From assembly GCA_934446475.1 (NCBI GenBank), contig CAKSEH010000013.1:1-53525 (forward strand): a stretch of DNA of 53,525 nt. Reading direction: 5' to 3'. This document shows, in pieces, positions 30,731 to 38,747 of the stretch; the stretch's first letter is position 1; each line of letters begins with the position of its first letter. A program made the translations under genes and the position numbers. The stretch comes from an uncultured Eubacteriales bacterium (GTDB taxonomy: Bacteria > Bacillota > Clostridia > Oscillospirales > Acutalibacteraceae). The notes under the pieces were generated by a model. It was given only the letters and a program-made list of their open reading frames with translations, was not told where the DNA came from and searched no databases.

Positions 30731-31923
30731 CAGAATTTCGTTCCTTTTGCGCCCTTTGTTCCGAAAGAAACGCCGGAGAGGATATTGGTATCTATCGTGT
30801 AGGTGAGATTATCCCTTGTGCGCTGTCTGCGGAAGGCAATACTTACAAGGCGGTCTATCATATCGGTGTATTTAAGCCCCGAAGCTTCCCAGAGATAAAA
30901 AGCAAGCGAGCCGGGAATGGTGTTTATTTCGTTTGCAAACACTTCGCCCGTATCCGAATTCATCAGAAAATCGATCCTCACAACGCCGCTGCATCCGAGA
31001 GCCTTGAAAATATCGCAGGAAAGCTTTTTTATTTCGTCCGATTTCTCACTGCTTATATCGGCGGGAATTTTTCTTCCGAGAGAAGCCATTCCTTTGCTTG
31101 CCTCTCCGCTCTTTTCTCCGCCTAAGTATTTATCCTTATAGGAGAGAATTTCGTCGTGCATAAACGGTTCTTCGCAAACGCTTGCTTCGCATTCGTCCGC
31201 ATCGCCTATTACCGAGCAGTTTATTTCCCTCAGCGGAGATATCGCCTTTTCGGCAAGCACGGTATCCGCAAAGGAAAGGGAAAGCTCTATAGCCTTTGAA
31301 AGCTCCGACAGGTCGTTTACCTTTGAAATTCCGACGCTTGAGCCGAGATTTACGGGTTTTATGATGAGCGGGAATCCTATTTTATCCGAAATTTCATTTA
31401 TAACGGCCTCTCTGTCAAGTCGGTACTGTCTCGCTCTGAAAACCACGCAGTCAAGACAGGGCAAGCCGTTTTCCTTTAAAACGCTCTTGAATACCGCCTT
31501 ATCCATACCTACCGCAGCCGACAGGATATCGCAGCTTATGTACGGCAGACCGAGAAACTCAAAAAGTCCCGCCATAGTGCCGTCTTCACAGTTGGTGCCG
31601 TGAACAACGGGAAAGGCAAGGTCTAATTTAACATCCTTTTTCTTTGAGAAAAGTCCCGAACTTAAACGCCTCATAACAACACCCGAGTCGGACTTTATAA
31701 CCGTTACTTCGTCGGTATTTTTATAAAGAGAGGGCATATCTTTATAGTTTTCGATATCAAAAAGGGCATCGCCGCTTCGCATAACTCCCTCTTTTGTTAC
31801 ATATATCGGAGTTACATCATATTTATCACGGTTTACGGCACGCATTGCCTGAACCGCCGATATAATGGATACTTCGTGCTCAACCGAGCGGCAACCGTAA
31901 AATACTGCAATATTTGTTTTCAT
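30730..31923 (-). CDS. ddl: D-alanine--D-alanine ligase
   Basis: A 397-residue ATP-grasp ligase that joins two D-alanines for peptidoglycan precursor synthesis. Visible motifs: FYGCRSVEHEVSIISA at the N-terminus, VVHGTNCEDGTMAGLFEFLGLPY, KPVNLGSSVGISKV, the ligand loop EILSYKDKYLGGEKSGEASKGM, VVRIDFLMNSDTGEVFANEINTIPGS at the C-terminus. The SYKDKY segment retains the Tyr-Lys pattern of D-Ala-D-Ala ligases and is unlike the D-Ala-D-Lac VanA type. The neighbour murF uses the dipeptide product directly. The gene overlaps the CDF gene by one base. ATG 31923 has only a moderate RBS (TGAGG region). Confidence 0.93.
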   Translation of the reverse strand: MKTNIAVFYGCRSVEHEVSIISAVQAMRAVNRDKYDVTPIYVTKEGVMRSGDALFDIENYKDMPSLYKNTDEVTVIKSDSGVVMRRLSSGLFSKKKDVKLDLAFPVVHGTNCEDGTMAGLFEFLGLPYISCDILSAAVGMDKAVFKSVLKENGLPCLDCVVFRARQYRLDREAVINEISDKIGFPLIIKPVNLGSSVGISKVNDLSELSKAIELSLSFADTVLAEKAISPLREINCSVIGDADECEASVCEEPFMHDEILSYKDKYLGGEKSGEASKGMASLGRKIPADISSEKSDEIKKLSCDIFKALGCSGVVRIDFLMNSDTGEVFANEINTIPGSLAFYLWEASGLKYTDMIDRLVSIAFRRQRTRDNLTYTIDTNILSGVSFGTKGAKGTKF

Positions 31924-32012
31924 AAATAAAACCTCACTTAAGGCCGAGCGATAATAAATCCGAACCCGTTTTCAGGCTGCGGATTTTTCGCTTCGGCTGA
32001 CTTAAAATATAT

Positions 32013-33593
32013 TCAGTCAAGATAATTGTCGGGCAGGTCGTTTTCTATTAAAAGGATACTGTTTTTATCAGCCGAGGGGGAATATATCTTCATAGCGTCC
32101 TTAAAACTTGAAACGGTGTGCATCCGTTCGGGGTCAAAATTCTGCGACAGCGCTCCGGCTCTTAAAGGCTCGCTTCTTGTTTTGCCGACCAAGATTATTT
32201 CATCGCAGTATTTCGCCGCTTCGGCGCCCAGGGCAAAGTTACAGTCGTACTCCTTTTCTCCGAGCTCCACAAGACCGGGGGTGATTATGACTTTTCTCAT
32301 TCCTTTGAATCTGCCGAGAGTCCTTACTGCCTCAAGGCAGCCGACGGGGTTTGAGTTATAAGCGTCGTCTATAAGCAGAGAACCGTTTAAATAACTTTTA
32401 AGTTCAAGTCGGTGTTCGGTCGGCTTTAAGGAGGCGACGGCGACCTTTATATCCTGTGCGGAAACGCCCAAAGCGTCCGCCGCAGCCGCAGCCGCAAGTA
32501 TATCGGAAACTGCGTGCATACCGAGAAGAGAGGTTGAAACGCTTATTCTCTCGCCGTGCATCACGATATCAAAAGAGGCGCCGAGGCTTGAACAGCTTAT
32601 GTTTTCGGCTCTTATTTCCGTACCCTCGCCGTAAGGCACGGTGCCGACTTTGCCGCTCAGCCTTTTTTTGATTTCGGGGCTTTCGGCGTTTACAAAGGTC
32701 ATTCCGCCATTTTTGGATACGCTTTTTTCAAGTTCAAACTTTGTTTTATAAACGTTCCCGACCGAGCCGAAAGTATCAAGATGCTGTTCTCCGACCGAGG
32801 TTATAATTCCTATATCGGGGTGAACGATATCGCATATCTCTTTTATATCGCCCGATTTTTTTGCGCCCATTTCGCAGACAAAAACTTCGGTCTGCGGTTT
32901 TATCTCGGAGCGGACCGTTCTTACCACTCCCATAGGCGTGTTAAAGCTCTGCGGTGTGCAGACCGTGTTGAATCTTTCGCTTAATATTCTCGTAAGAATA
33001 AATTTTGTCGTAGTCTTGCCGTAACTTCCCGTTATTCCGATTATTTTAAGGCAGGGGACGGATTTTAGGATTTTTTCGGCGTCCTTTATATAATACCTGC
33101 AAAAACCGGCTTCAACAGGCGTCATAAGAAGCCGGGAGAGCAAAACGGCAAGCGGCGGAACCGAGCTTAGCATAACAAGCAAAACAAAACTTATTTCGCT
33201 TAGAAGCTTAACGGACGAAAATACAAAAAGCAGGATAAGCAGCAGCGAAACCAAAGTTTCGGCGGCGAAAAGTCTCTTTATTCTTGCGGTAAAAACAAGC
33301 TTTTTAACAGATTTTTTATGCGTTCTTGCGGCGTCAATGATTCTTATTATGCAAACCGCCGCAAAAAAAACACATTCAATAACATATTTACCGGCAAGGA
33401 ATATGACCGAGGCAAGGCAAAAAAGCATAGCGTCAAAACAAAGCCCGACCGGGTAAGAACCTTTGAGCCATTTAAAGTACCGAGACGGAAAATACGAGTT
33501 TTGCTGAAGCATCTGAAACTGTTTATATGAAGCAAATATAAGCGATATAAGGCTGAGCGCTCCCGAAACGGCGAGCAAAATACGGTCTTGCAA
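32013..33593 (-). CDS. murF: MurF-type ligase with N-terminal membrane region
   Basis: About 526 residues. The first 150 contain several hydrophobic segments (ALSLISLIFASYKQF, LCFDAMLFCLASVIFLAGKYV, LVSLLLILLFVFSS, IMPPLAVLL-like). This is an unusual extension over the normal 450-residue MurF and points to membrane association. The ligase part follows: P-loop GITGSYGKTTTKFIL, CTPQSFNTPMGVV, EMGAKKSGDI, EQHLDTFGS, DDAYNSNP. MurF adds D-Ala-D-Ala to UDP-MurNAc-tripeptide. Start TTG 33593 is preferred (AAGGGG eight bases upstream), not TTG 33599. It lies between the alpha/beta hydrolase and ddl, which supplies its dipeptide. MurF activity is inferred from domain and neighbour. Confidence 0.88.
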   Translation of the reverse strand: MQDRILLAVSGALSLISLIFASYKQFQMLQQNSYFPSRYFKWLKGSYPVGLCFDAMLFCLASVIFLAGKYVIECVFFAAVCIIRIIDAARTHKKSVKKLVFTARIKRLFAAETLVSLLLILLFVFSSVKLLSEISFVLLVMLSSVPPLAVLLSRLLMTPVEAGFCRYYIKDAEKILKSVPCLKIIGITGSYGKTTTKFILTRILSERFNTVCTPQSFNTPMGVVRTVRSEIKPQTEVFVCEMGAKKSGDIKEICDIVHPDIGIITSVGEQHLDTFGSVGNVYKTKFELEKSVSKNGGMTFVNAESPEIKKRLSGKVGTVPYGEGTEIRAENISCSSLGASFDIVMHGERISVSTSLLGMHAVSDILAAAAAADALGVSAQDIKVAVASLKPTEHRLELKSYLNGSLLIDDAYNSNPVGCLEAVRTLGRFKGMRKVIITPGLVELGEKEYDCNFALGAEAAKYCDEIILVGKTRSEPLRAGALSQNFDPERMHTVSSFKDAMKIYSPSADKNSILLIENDLPDNYLD

Positions 33594-33612
33594 GGTCAAC
33601 GCCCCTTAAAAT

Positions 33613-34377
33613 TTATTTTATGAAGCTTCGCAGTATCGAAGCGGTTTGCGCAGGTCTTTCACAGAAAGAGAAATGCCCCGTACCCTTTATAACACACAAT
33701 CCGGCGTCCGGAATGAGCTTCTCCATAATTTCGGCGCAGGCGAGCGGAGTGTCGGTATCGTTTTCACCCCAGATAAGCAGGGTGGGGCAGGAAATGTTTG
33801 AAATTTCCGAAGAAAGGTCGGTGTTTACAAGGCTTACCATAGTCTGCCTTAAAACGGGCGGAGCCGAGTTATAATCCGCCGAACCGAAATGCTGCCTTGC
33901 CGCATTAAGAGCACCGGAAGAAAAATTTTTGATAACGGGCAGGGTGAGAACCTTTTTTATTGCTTTAAAGGTTTTTATTCTTGCCTTTTGTTTGAAGGTT
34001 TTTTCGGGAATTATTCCGGCGGCGTCAAACAAGACCATTTTCGGAGGATTTAATCTGCCGCTTGCGGCAAGTCTCAAAGCCGTCCGTCCGCCGTGGGAAT
34101 GACCCATTATTATGGGGTCTTTAACGCCTATAAGGGATAAAAATTCGGTTACAAAGTCACAGTAATCGTCAAGCGACCAGGGCTTTGGCATAACCTGAGT
34201 GTTTCCGCAGCCGGGGAAGTTTAGCGCAATCAGGCGGCAGCGATCCGAAAGGGCGGCTATGACACCTTTATAAACATCATATGACGAACCCCAGCCGTGC
34301 AGCAGCAAAACAGGGATACCGTTTTCGTTACCCTCGGTTATATATTCGGTTTTAAGCCCTTTAACGGTGATTTCCAA
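33613..34377 (-). CDS. Alpha/beta-hydrolase fold protein
   Basis: A 254-residue hydrolase with the oxyanion segment LLLHGWGSSYDVYKG, nucleophile elbow MGHSHGGRTALRLA (Ser near residue 98), a catalytic Asp in LIWGENDTDTPL, and His in GTGHFSFCERP. It has no signal sequence. Carbon-carbon, ester or peptidase-like activity are all possible; the substrate is not shown. It precedes murF by only 14 bases, suggesting an operon and possibly a role in cell-wall recycling, which is speculative. Motifs and length are standard. Confidence 0.88.
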   Translation of the reverse strand: MEITVKGLKTEYITEGNENGIPVLLLHGWGSSYDVYKGVIAALSDRCRLIALNFPGCGNTQVMPKPWSLDDYCDFVTEFLSLIGVKDPIIMGHSHGGRTALRLAASGRLNPPKMVLFDAAGIIPEKTFKQKARIKTFKAIKKVLTLPVIKNFSSGALNAARQHFGSADYNSAPPVLRQTMVSLVNTDLSSEISNISCPTLLIWGENDTDTPLACAEIMEKLIPDAGLCVIKGTGHFSFCERPAQTASILRSFIK

Positions 34378-34449
34378 TATTTGTTCCCGCCTTACAATAA
34401 ATTACCTATTATTATACCAAACAATTTATGAAAATAGAAGAGTTTTTTA

Positions 34450-35103
34450 TCAGTATCCGAGATTTTCGTCAACTATTATAACGCAGATCCTGTCTTTTTC
34501 GCCCTGAGGGCCTATCACGGAGTAATTTCTGCATATTCTGTCGGGACTCTGACAACCGTCGGTCATATCGGGATTTTCGCTTTTAAGCAAACTCATACAG
34601 TGTCCGAGCTTGACGCAGGGTGTGTTTTTTGAAAGCCTTACGCAGTTTTTGGGGGCTGCTATGCGCTTTATTCTTAAAAACGCTTCGTTTACATCTTTTA
34701 CAAGCTTGTTTTTGCCGACTATCATCACAACTTTTTTCGGACCGAATACCATTGCGCTTATGCGGTTTGAAAAACCGTCCACATTAACAAGTTCTCCGTT
34801 TTCGGTCACTGCGTTTGAGGAACAGAAATAGAAGTCTCCGCCGACGGTCTCTTTAAATGTGTTGAATCTGAAAGCTTCGTCCGCACCTTTTTTGTTGCGG
34901 TCGAGCAGACGGTAACAGGGTCTTGCCAGAATATCGTAAATTCCGCTTTCAACTACCGTTACGCTCCCGCCGAGGGTTATAACCGCATTTTCAAACAGCA
35001 TTTGCTCTACAAGTATCGCCGCCTGTCGGCGGTTTTCGGCATAAAGAGCCTTTATGTTGTTCCTTTCGAGGCTTTTGATGGTTTTTTCTATATTTTCGTT
35101 CAT
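34450..35103 (-). CDS. LUD-domain protein (lactate utilization LutC/YkgG-like)
   Basis: About 217 residues of the LUD (DUF162) fold. The sequence EKTIKSLERNNIKALYAENRRQA opens the domain; GGSVTVVESGIYDIL and the later FSNRISAMVFGPKKVVMIVGKNKLVKDVNEAFLRIKRIAAPKN are the family signature. The end has cysteines (LSKNTPCVKLGHCMS, MTDGCQSPDRICRNYSV), which may bind an Fe-S cluster. Some LUD proteins act in lactate oxidation with LutA/B, but those are not encoded here, so the role is unclear. The longer frame to 35184 has no RBS; ATG 35103 is preceded by AAAGGAG. It is divergent from the protease pair. Confidence 0.85.
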   Translation of the reverse strand: MNENIEKTIKSLERNNIKALYAENRRQAAILVEQMLFENAVITLGGSVTVVESGIYDILARPCYRLLDRNKKGADEAFRFNTFKETVGGDFYFCSSNAVTENGELVNVDGFSNRISAMVFGPKKVVMIVGKNKLVKDVNEAFLRIKRIAAPKNCVRLSKNTPCVKLGHCMSLLKSENPDMTDGCQSPDRICRNYSVIGPQGEKDRICVIIVDENLGY

Positions 35104-35201
35104 TTTAAAAACTCTCCTTTGAGTGATTTTCGGGGTAGGTTTATGAATATATAATAATATACCACAAATCAAGCAATTTGGCAAACGGGAGCGATATAAA
35201 A

Positions 35202-35432
35202 ATGGAAGAAAATATAAAAACGACCGAAAAAGCCGAGCAGAAGCCTTTTTTTGTCTCTGCGCTTATAGCCGAAACGGTTGCGCTGCTTATAGCGGCGGCG
35301 ATACTTCTCGGGATAAAGTTTGCTATGCCCGATACCTTTAATAAGGTAAGGCAGTTTTACGGCGATAAGATAGTATGGAGCGTGCGGCTCAAAGATAAAA
35401 ATACCGACAGGGCAAACGCCGATGAGATTTAA
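35202..35432 (+). CDS. Small one-pass membrane protein, possible SpoIVFA-like partner
   Basis: A 76-residue protein with a charged N-terminal cytosolic part (MEENIKTTEKAEQKPF), one membrane helix (ALIAETVALLIAAAILLG) and a short extracytoplasmic tail ending NADEI. It overlaps the site-2-type protease gene by eleven bases. In Bacillus the inhibitor SpoIVFA precedes SpoIVFB, and the arrangement here is similar. However the protein lacks the LytM-like domain of SpoIVFA, so I only claim a position and topology resemblance. GGGAG precedes ATG 35202; the open frame starts earlier (35178) without an RBS. Confidence 0.65.
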   Translation: MEENIKTTEKAEQKPFFVSALIAETVALLIAAAILLGIKFAMPDTFNKVRQFYGDKIVWSVRLKDKNTDRANADEI

Positions 35433-36018
35433 GCTTTTCGGAGTCAGAATAACCTTAAGCTTCTTCTTCGCAGCCGTTATCGCCTTTATTCTGTGCATAG
35501 ATAAAAGCGGACTTTCCCTGCCCGTTTTGACAGCCTGCCTTTTCCACGAGGCAGGACATCTTTGCGCTATGAAAATCTGCGGTGTCCAACCGAGCGAGAT
35601 AGCCCTTATTCCGGCAGGAATAATAATAACCGCCCCTTTTTTTAAACGAACGAGGGACGACCTGTTCATAACCGCCTCGGGACCGCTTGCAAACTTCCTT
35701 TTAAGTCTTATATTTGCGCTCTTGTTTAAAGTATTCGAAAAAGAGACCCTGCTTATGTATTCTGCGGTGAATGTTGCGGTGGGAGGCTATAATCTGCTGC
35801 CTGTCTGCGGACTTGACGGCGGCACTCTTATGAGTCTCTTGTTCGTAAAGTGCGGCGCTTCTTACGAACGGGCGCAGTCGCTTGTGAGGATCATTACCGT
35901 ATTTCTTTCCGCAGGAGCCTTAATGTTTTTTGTATATCTCCTCTTAGGCGGCAATTTCAATCTTTCGCTTGCTGTTTTTGCCGTTTATATGCTCGTATGT
36001 GCGCTTATTCTGCGTTAG
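35422..36018 (+). CDS. Site-2-type membrane metalloprotease (SpoIVFB-like)
   Basis: A 198-residue integral membrane protease of the M50 family. The zinc motif FHEAGHLCAMK (HExxH) is in an early helix, and the third ligand is in YNLLPVCGLDGG (NxxPxxxLDGG), both typical. About five to six helices. The small size and lack of PDZ domain match SpoIVFB, which cleaves pro-sigma-K during sporulation, while larger family members (RseP) act in stress. The sporulation link is therefore likely, given that SpoVT is also encoded in the window, but not certain. Its start codon overlaps the tiny upstream gene. The tRNA-Arg(ACG) gene follows. Confidence 0.85.
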   Translation: MRFKLFGVRITLSFFFAAVIAFILCIDKSGLSLPVLTACLFHEAGHLCAMKICGVQPSEIALIPAGIIITAPFFKRTRDDLFITASGPLANFLLSLIFALLFKVFEKETLLMYSAVNVAVGGYNLLPVCGLDGGTLMSLLFVKCGASYERAQSLVRIITVFLSAGALMFFVYLLLGGNFNLSLAVFAVYMLVCALILR

Positions 36019-36076
36019 GCGGGGCGTGACGGGGCTCGTTTTAAAACGGCAAAATGAAAAAAATTGAAAATAACTA

Positions 36077-36105
36077 TTGATTTTGGGAGAATTTTGTGAT
36101 ATCAT
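36077..36105 (+). promoter_or_regulatory. Sigma-A promoter for tRNA-Arg(ACG)
   Basis: TTGATT (36077-36082), 17 bp, TATCAT (36100-36105), ending 30 bp before the mature tRNA. Confidence 0.7.
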
Positions 36106-36135
36106 ACTATGGCGGCTTAAAGATAGACCGCTTTT

Positions 36136-36212
36136 GCGCCGGTAGCTCAGCTGGATAGAGCGTCTGGCTACGGACCAGAAGGTCGGGAGTTCGAATCTTC
36201 TCCGGCGCGCCA
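36136..36212 (+). tRNA. tRNA-Arg (anticodon ACG)
   Basis: A 77-nt cloverleaf: acceptor GCGCCGG pairing CCGGCGC, D-arm AGCTCAGCTGGATAGAGC, anticodon arm TCTGG-CTACGGA-CCAGA giving ACG (decodes CGN after deamination to inosine), T-arm TCGGGAGTTCGAATCTTCTC, discriminator G and encoded CCA. Confidence 0.96.
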
Positions 36213-36213
36213 C

Positions 36214-36247
36214 AAAAAAGCCAAGTCTTAAATGACTTGGCTTTTTT
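36214..36247 (+). terminator. Terminator after tRNA-Arg(ACG)
   Basis: A perfect 14-bp stem with six A's and six T's at the outside (AAAAAAGCCAAGTC / GACTTGGCTTTTTT) beginning two bases after the CCA. Confidence 0.9.
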
Positions 36248-36323
36248 AAATGACAGAAAAATAAAATTAAAATATTTTTATTTTTAAGAAAACCGTAAAA
36301 CACATCGGGAGGGGGCTTCCTAT

Positions 36324-37112
36324 ATGGCAAGAATATGTCCGCTTTTCAGCGGTTCGGAGGGCAACAGCACATATGTGTCGGCTTGCGGATCGGCTCTTCT
36401 TGTCGATGCGGGAGCTTCATTCAAGGCTCTTTCCGGGGCGATTTGCGCCTGCGGAGGGAATATAGACGAAATAAAAGGCGTTTTGATAACCCACGAACAT
36501 ACCGACCATATAAAGGGCCTTAAAGTTCTGCTTAAGTCGACCGGTCTGCCGGTTTATGCCTCCGCCGAGACTCTTGATGCCCTTTCTTCGGCGGGGGTCC
36601 TGCCCGGCGGAGCTGAAGCTTATGCGATTTCGGGCTGCGGTAACGATATAGGCGGAATATGCGTTGACAGGTTTGAAACAAGCCACGATTGCGTCGGTTC
36701 GAGCGGATATGCGTTTTCTTTTGAAAACGGCTCAAAGGCTGCGGTCTGTACCGACCTCGGCGTTGTGACGGACGGGGTAAGAAGGGCACTTTCGGGCTGT
36801 CAGACGGTGCTTATCGAGGCAAACCATAACATCGAGATGCTCAAAAGCGGGCCGTATCCGCCTCAGCTTAAAATGCGCATACTCTCGGATAAAGGACATC
36901 TTTCCAACGATTCCTGTGCGGCAGAGCTTCCGGGTCTTCTCAAAAGCGGCGTAACAAGGATAATTTTAGGCCATATAAGCCGAAATAATAACACGCCGTT
37001 ACTTGCTCTTTCGAGCGCAAGAGCGTCCCTTGCCGATATAGGGGCAAAGGAAAATTCCGACTATATTCTCTGTGCGGCGGCGCCGAAAGAAAACGGAGTG
37101 ATACTGTTTTGA
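36324..37112 (+). CDS. MBL-fold hydrolase, WalJ/YycJ-like
   Basis: A 262-residue metallo-beta-lactamase-fold enzyme. It starts MARICPLFSGSEGNSTYVS, the usual opening of the YycJ/WalJ group, with the zinc motif THEHTDHIKG (HxHxDH), a further His in ETSHDC, Asp in VCTDLGVV, and an end motif ILGHISRNNNTP. WalJ is a nuclease that processes DNA 5' ends in Bacillus, and is regularly encoded beside rlmH as here. The gene ends in a TTGA overlap with rlmH. The start is ATG 36324 (GGGAGGGGG upstream). Confidence 0.88.
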   Translation: MARICPLFSGSEGNSTYVSACGSALLVDAGASFKALSGAICACGGNIDEIKGVLITHEHTDHIKGLKVLLKSTGLPVYASAETLDALSSAGVLPGGAEAYAISGCGNDIGGICVDRFETSHDCVGSSGYAFSFENGSKAAVCTDLGVVTDGVRRALSGCQTVLIEANHNIEMLKSGPYPPQLKMRILSDKGHLSNDSCAAELPGLLKSGVTRIILGHISRNNNTPLLALSSARASLADIGAKENSDYILCAAAPKENGVILF

Positions 37113-37588
37113 TAAAAATAACCGTCATTTCACTCGGAAAACTCAAAGAAGGATATTTAAGGGAAGCCTGCGCCGAATATCAAAAGCGGCTTTCGAGATA
37201 TTGCGACCTTAAAATAGCCGAGCTTGCTCCGGTTTCACTGCCCGAAAATCCTTCCGGCTCTCAGATAGAAACGGCGCTTAAAAGGGAAGCGGCGGAAATT
37301 TTAAAAAAGATACCCGCAGGCGCTTTTACGGCGGCGCTTTGCGTTGAAGGAGATATGCTTTCGAGCGAAGGGCTCGCCCGAAAAGCGGGAGAGCTTGCGG
37401 CAGGGGGCAGGAGTCTTTGTTTTATAATAGGAAGTTCTTACGGATTGGCACCCGAAATAAAGCAAAGAGCCGATCTTAAGCTCTCTCTTTCGAAAATGAC
37501 TTTTCCGCACCAACTTTTCAGAGTAATGCTGCTTGAACAGATATACAGAGCCTTTAAAATTAATGAGGGCTCGGCTTATCATAAATAA
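37109..37588 (+). CDS. rlmH: 23S rRNA (pseudouridine1915-N3)-methyltransferase
   Basis: A 159-residue SPOUT methyltransferase that methylates pseudouridine 1915 of 23S rRNA in helix 69. Family hallmarks: opening IKITVISLGKLKEGYLREACAEYQKRLSRY, the SAM-binding knot FIIGSSYGLAPEIKQRAD, and the very conserved end MTFPHQLFRVMLLEQIYRAFKINEGSAYHK. The start codon is TTG (37109), overlapping the last bases of the hydrolase gene. Length is normal (about 159). Confidence 0.96.
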   Translation: MIKITVISLGKLKEGYLREACAEYQKRLSRYCDLKIAELAPVSLPENPSGSQIETALKREAAEILKKIPAGAFTAALCVEGDMLSSEGLARKAGELAAGGRSLCFIIGSSYGLAPEIKQRADLKLSLSKMTFPHQLFRVMLLEQIYRAFKINEGSAYHK

Positions 37589-37598
37589 CAAAAAATGC

Positions 37599-37627
37599 TT
37601 GACCTTTTCGGGGGTATATGATATAAT
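37599..37627 (+). promoter_or_regulatory. Promoter of the rpmG-secE-nusG-rplKA region
   Basis: TTGACC (37599-37604), 17 bp, TATAAT (37622-37627). A leader of about 215 nt follows before rpmG. It contains a short ACCT-CTGGA-AGGT stem followed by TTTTTTTT (near 37636-37657) that could attenuate transcription. No gene is supported in this leader. Confidence 0.75.
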
Positions 37628-37849
37628 ATCGTTACCTCTGGAAGGTTCTTTTTTTTTGCGAAAAGGGCCGGTTTGTGTGACTGCACACGATATTGTATTG
37701 TGCTTTTCGGCGGGCTTCTATATGTTGTCATCCGATGCAGTTTGTGCGTGGTCTACCGAGGGAGGCGTTTACTTTCGCATCCGCATATTTTTGAAGAAAG
37801 CGGAGAAAGTGAAAGCAAAAATTATTTCCGTAAATCGGGAGGTGCCGTT

Positions 37850-37999
37850 ATGAGAGTAAAGATTACTCTGGCTTGCTCTGAATGCAAGCAACGCAATTAC
37901 AACACGATGAAAAACAAGAAAAACGATCCTGACAGGCTTGAAATGAATAAGTATTGCAGGTTCTGCAGGAAGCACACCTTGCACAAGGAAACAAAGTAA
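37850..37999 (+). CDS. rpmG: 50S ribosomal protein L33 (zinc-binding type)
   Basis: A 49-residue ribosomal protein. The sequence MRVKITLACSECKQRNYNT and NKYCRFCRKHTLHKETK are the L33 signature; the two CxxC pairs (CSEC, CRFC) show the zinc-binding version, in contrast to the Cys-free paralog some bacteria use under zinc limitation. AGGAGGTG-like GGGAGGTG precedes ATG 37850. It is the first gene of a secE-nusG-rplK cluster, and is too short for usual ORF filters. Twelve bases follow before secE. Confidence 0.95.
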   Translation: MRVKITLACSECKQRNYNTMKNKKNDPDRLEMNKYCRFCRKHTLHKETK

Positions 38000-38011
38000 G
38001 GAGGAATAACG

Positions 38012-38731
38012 ATGAAAACTGTCAACAGAATTTGTCAGGTTCTCGCAATCGTTTTCGGTATTGCCTCTTTGGCTTTGTTCTTCTTTGATTTTGCCACCCT
38101 TATGATAAGCGGTCAGGCTTACACCTTCTCGGGTGCTCAGCTTGCGTTCGGCGGTACAAAAGAGCTTTCGGGCTCGATTGAAGCCGATATGGCAAAATCG
38201 GCAGATCTTCTCTTCTGCTTCATCGTAACCGCTATGGCATTTTTATTCAGCGTATTTTCATTTAAGAAAAAAGGCCTCAGGTATGCCGCTCCGGCATTCG
38301 GCCTCGTAGCTGCGATATATATGCTCGTAGTAAGACTCAGCTCGGCGTGGAAGTTCGTAGACACCCGTGCAGTACTGAGTGACGCCAAATTTGATTATCT
38401 CGTTACCGATGTAAAGTATTCTTCTCTCGTCTGGTTAATAGTTATTGCTCTGTTCGCATTTACAGTTGCGGCGGCAGCATATCTGTTTATAGACGATGCG
38501 CTTGAAGTTAAAGCTTCCAAGGGCTCTAAGAAGACTATTTTAAAGCGTGTCGCACTGTTCTTCCGTGATTACAAAAGCGAATCCAAGAAGATAGTATGGC
38601 CGACCCTTAAGGATGTCCTTAAAAACACAGGCATAGTTCTTGTAATGTGCCTGCTTGTCGGAATTCTCATCTGGGTCATTGATTTCGGTCTCGGCAATCT
38701 TATAGACCTCATTTTGGGGCTTAAGTCCTAA
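38012..38731 (+). CDS. secE: SecE translocase subunit with unusual multi-pass N-terminal extension
   Basis: A 239-residue protein. Only the last 60 residues (about 180-239) are a normal SecE: FRDYKSESKKIVWPTLKDVLKNT, then one membrane helix (VLVMCLLVGILIWVIDFGLGNLI). Usual bacterial SecE is about 60-70 residues (E. coli 127). The first 180 residues have about four membrane segments (near 9-30, 64-83, 90-108, 138-160) with a 35-residue loop. I know of no characterised domain of that kind. SecE clamps SecY in the membrane and is essential, so the fusion should be functional. It lies between rpmG and nusG, the canonical position. RBS AGGAGG at 38001 is near ideal. Confidence 0.92.
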   Translation: MKTVNRICQVLAIVFGIASLALFFFDFATLMISGQAYTFSGAQLAFGGTKELSGSIEADMAKSADLLFCFIVTAMAFLFSVFSFKKKGLRYAAPAFGLVAAIYMLVVRLSSAWKFVDTRAVLSDAKFDYLVTDVKYSSLVWLIVIALFAFTVAAAAYLFIDDALEVKASKGSKKTILKRVALFFRDYKSESKKIVWPTLKDVLKNTGIVLVMCLLVGILIWVIDFGLGNLIDLILGLKS

Positions 38732-38747
38732 AGGGAGGTAAATTTCT

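Noticed and set aside
30730..31923. Vancomycin-type D-Ala-D-Lac ligase
   Set aside because: The substrate loop has SYKDKY, the form seen in D-Ala-D-Ala ligases, and no vanH or vanX is nearby.
37533..37853. Open frames over the rpmG leader (from 37533 and 37673)
   Set aside because: They have no RBS and no family resemblance. The second is only in frame with L33, which has its own ATG at 37850 with a strong RBS.
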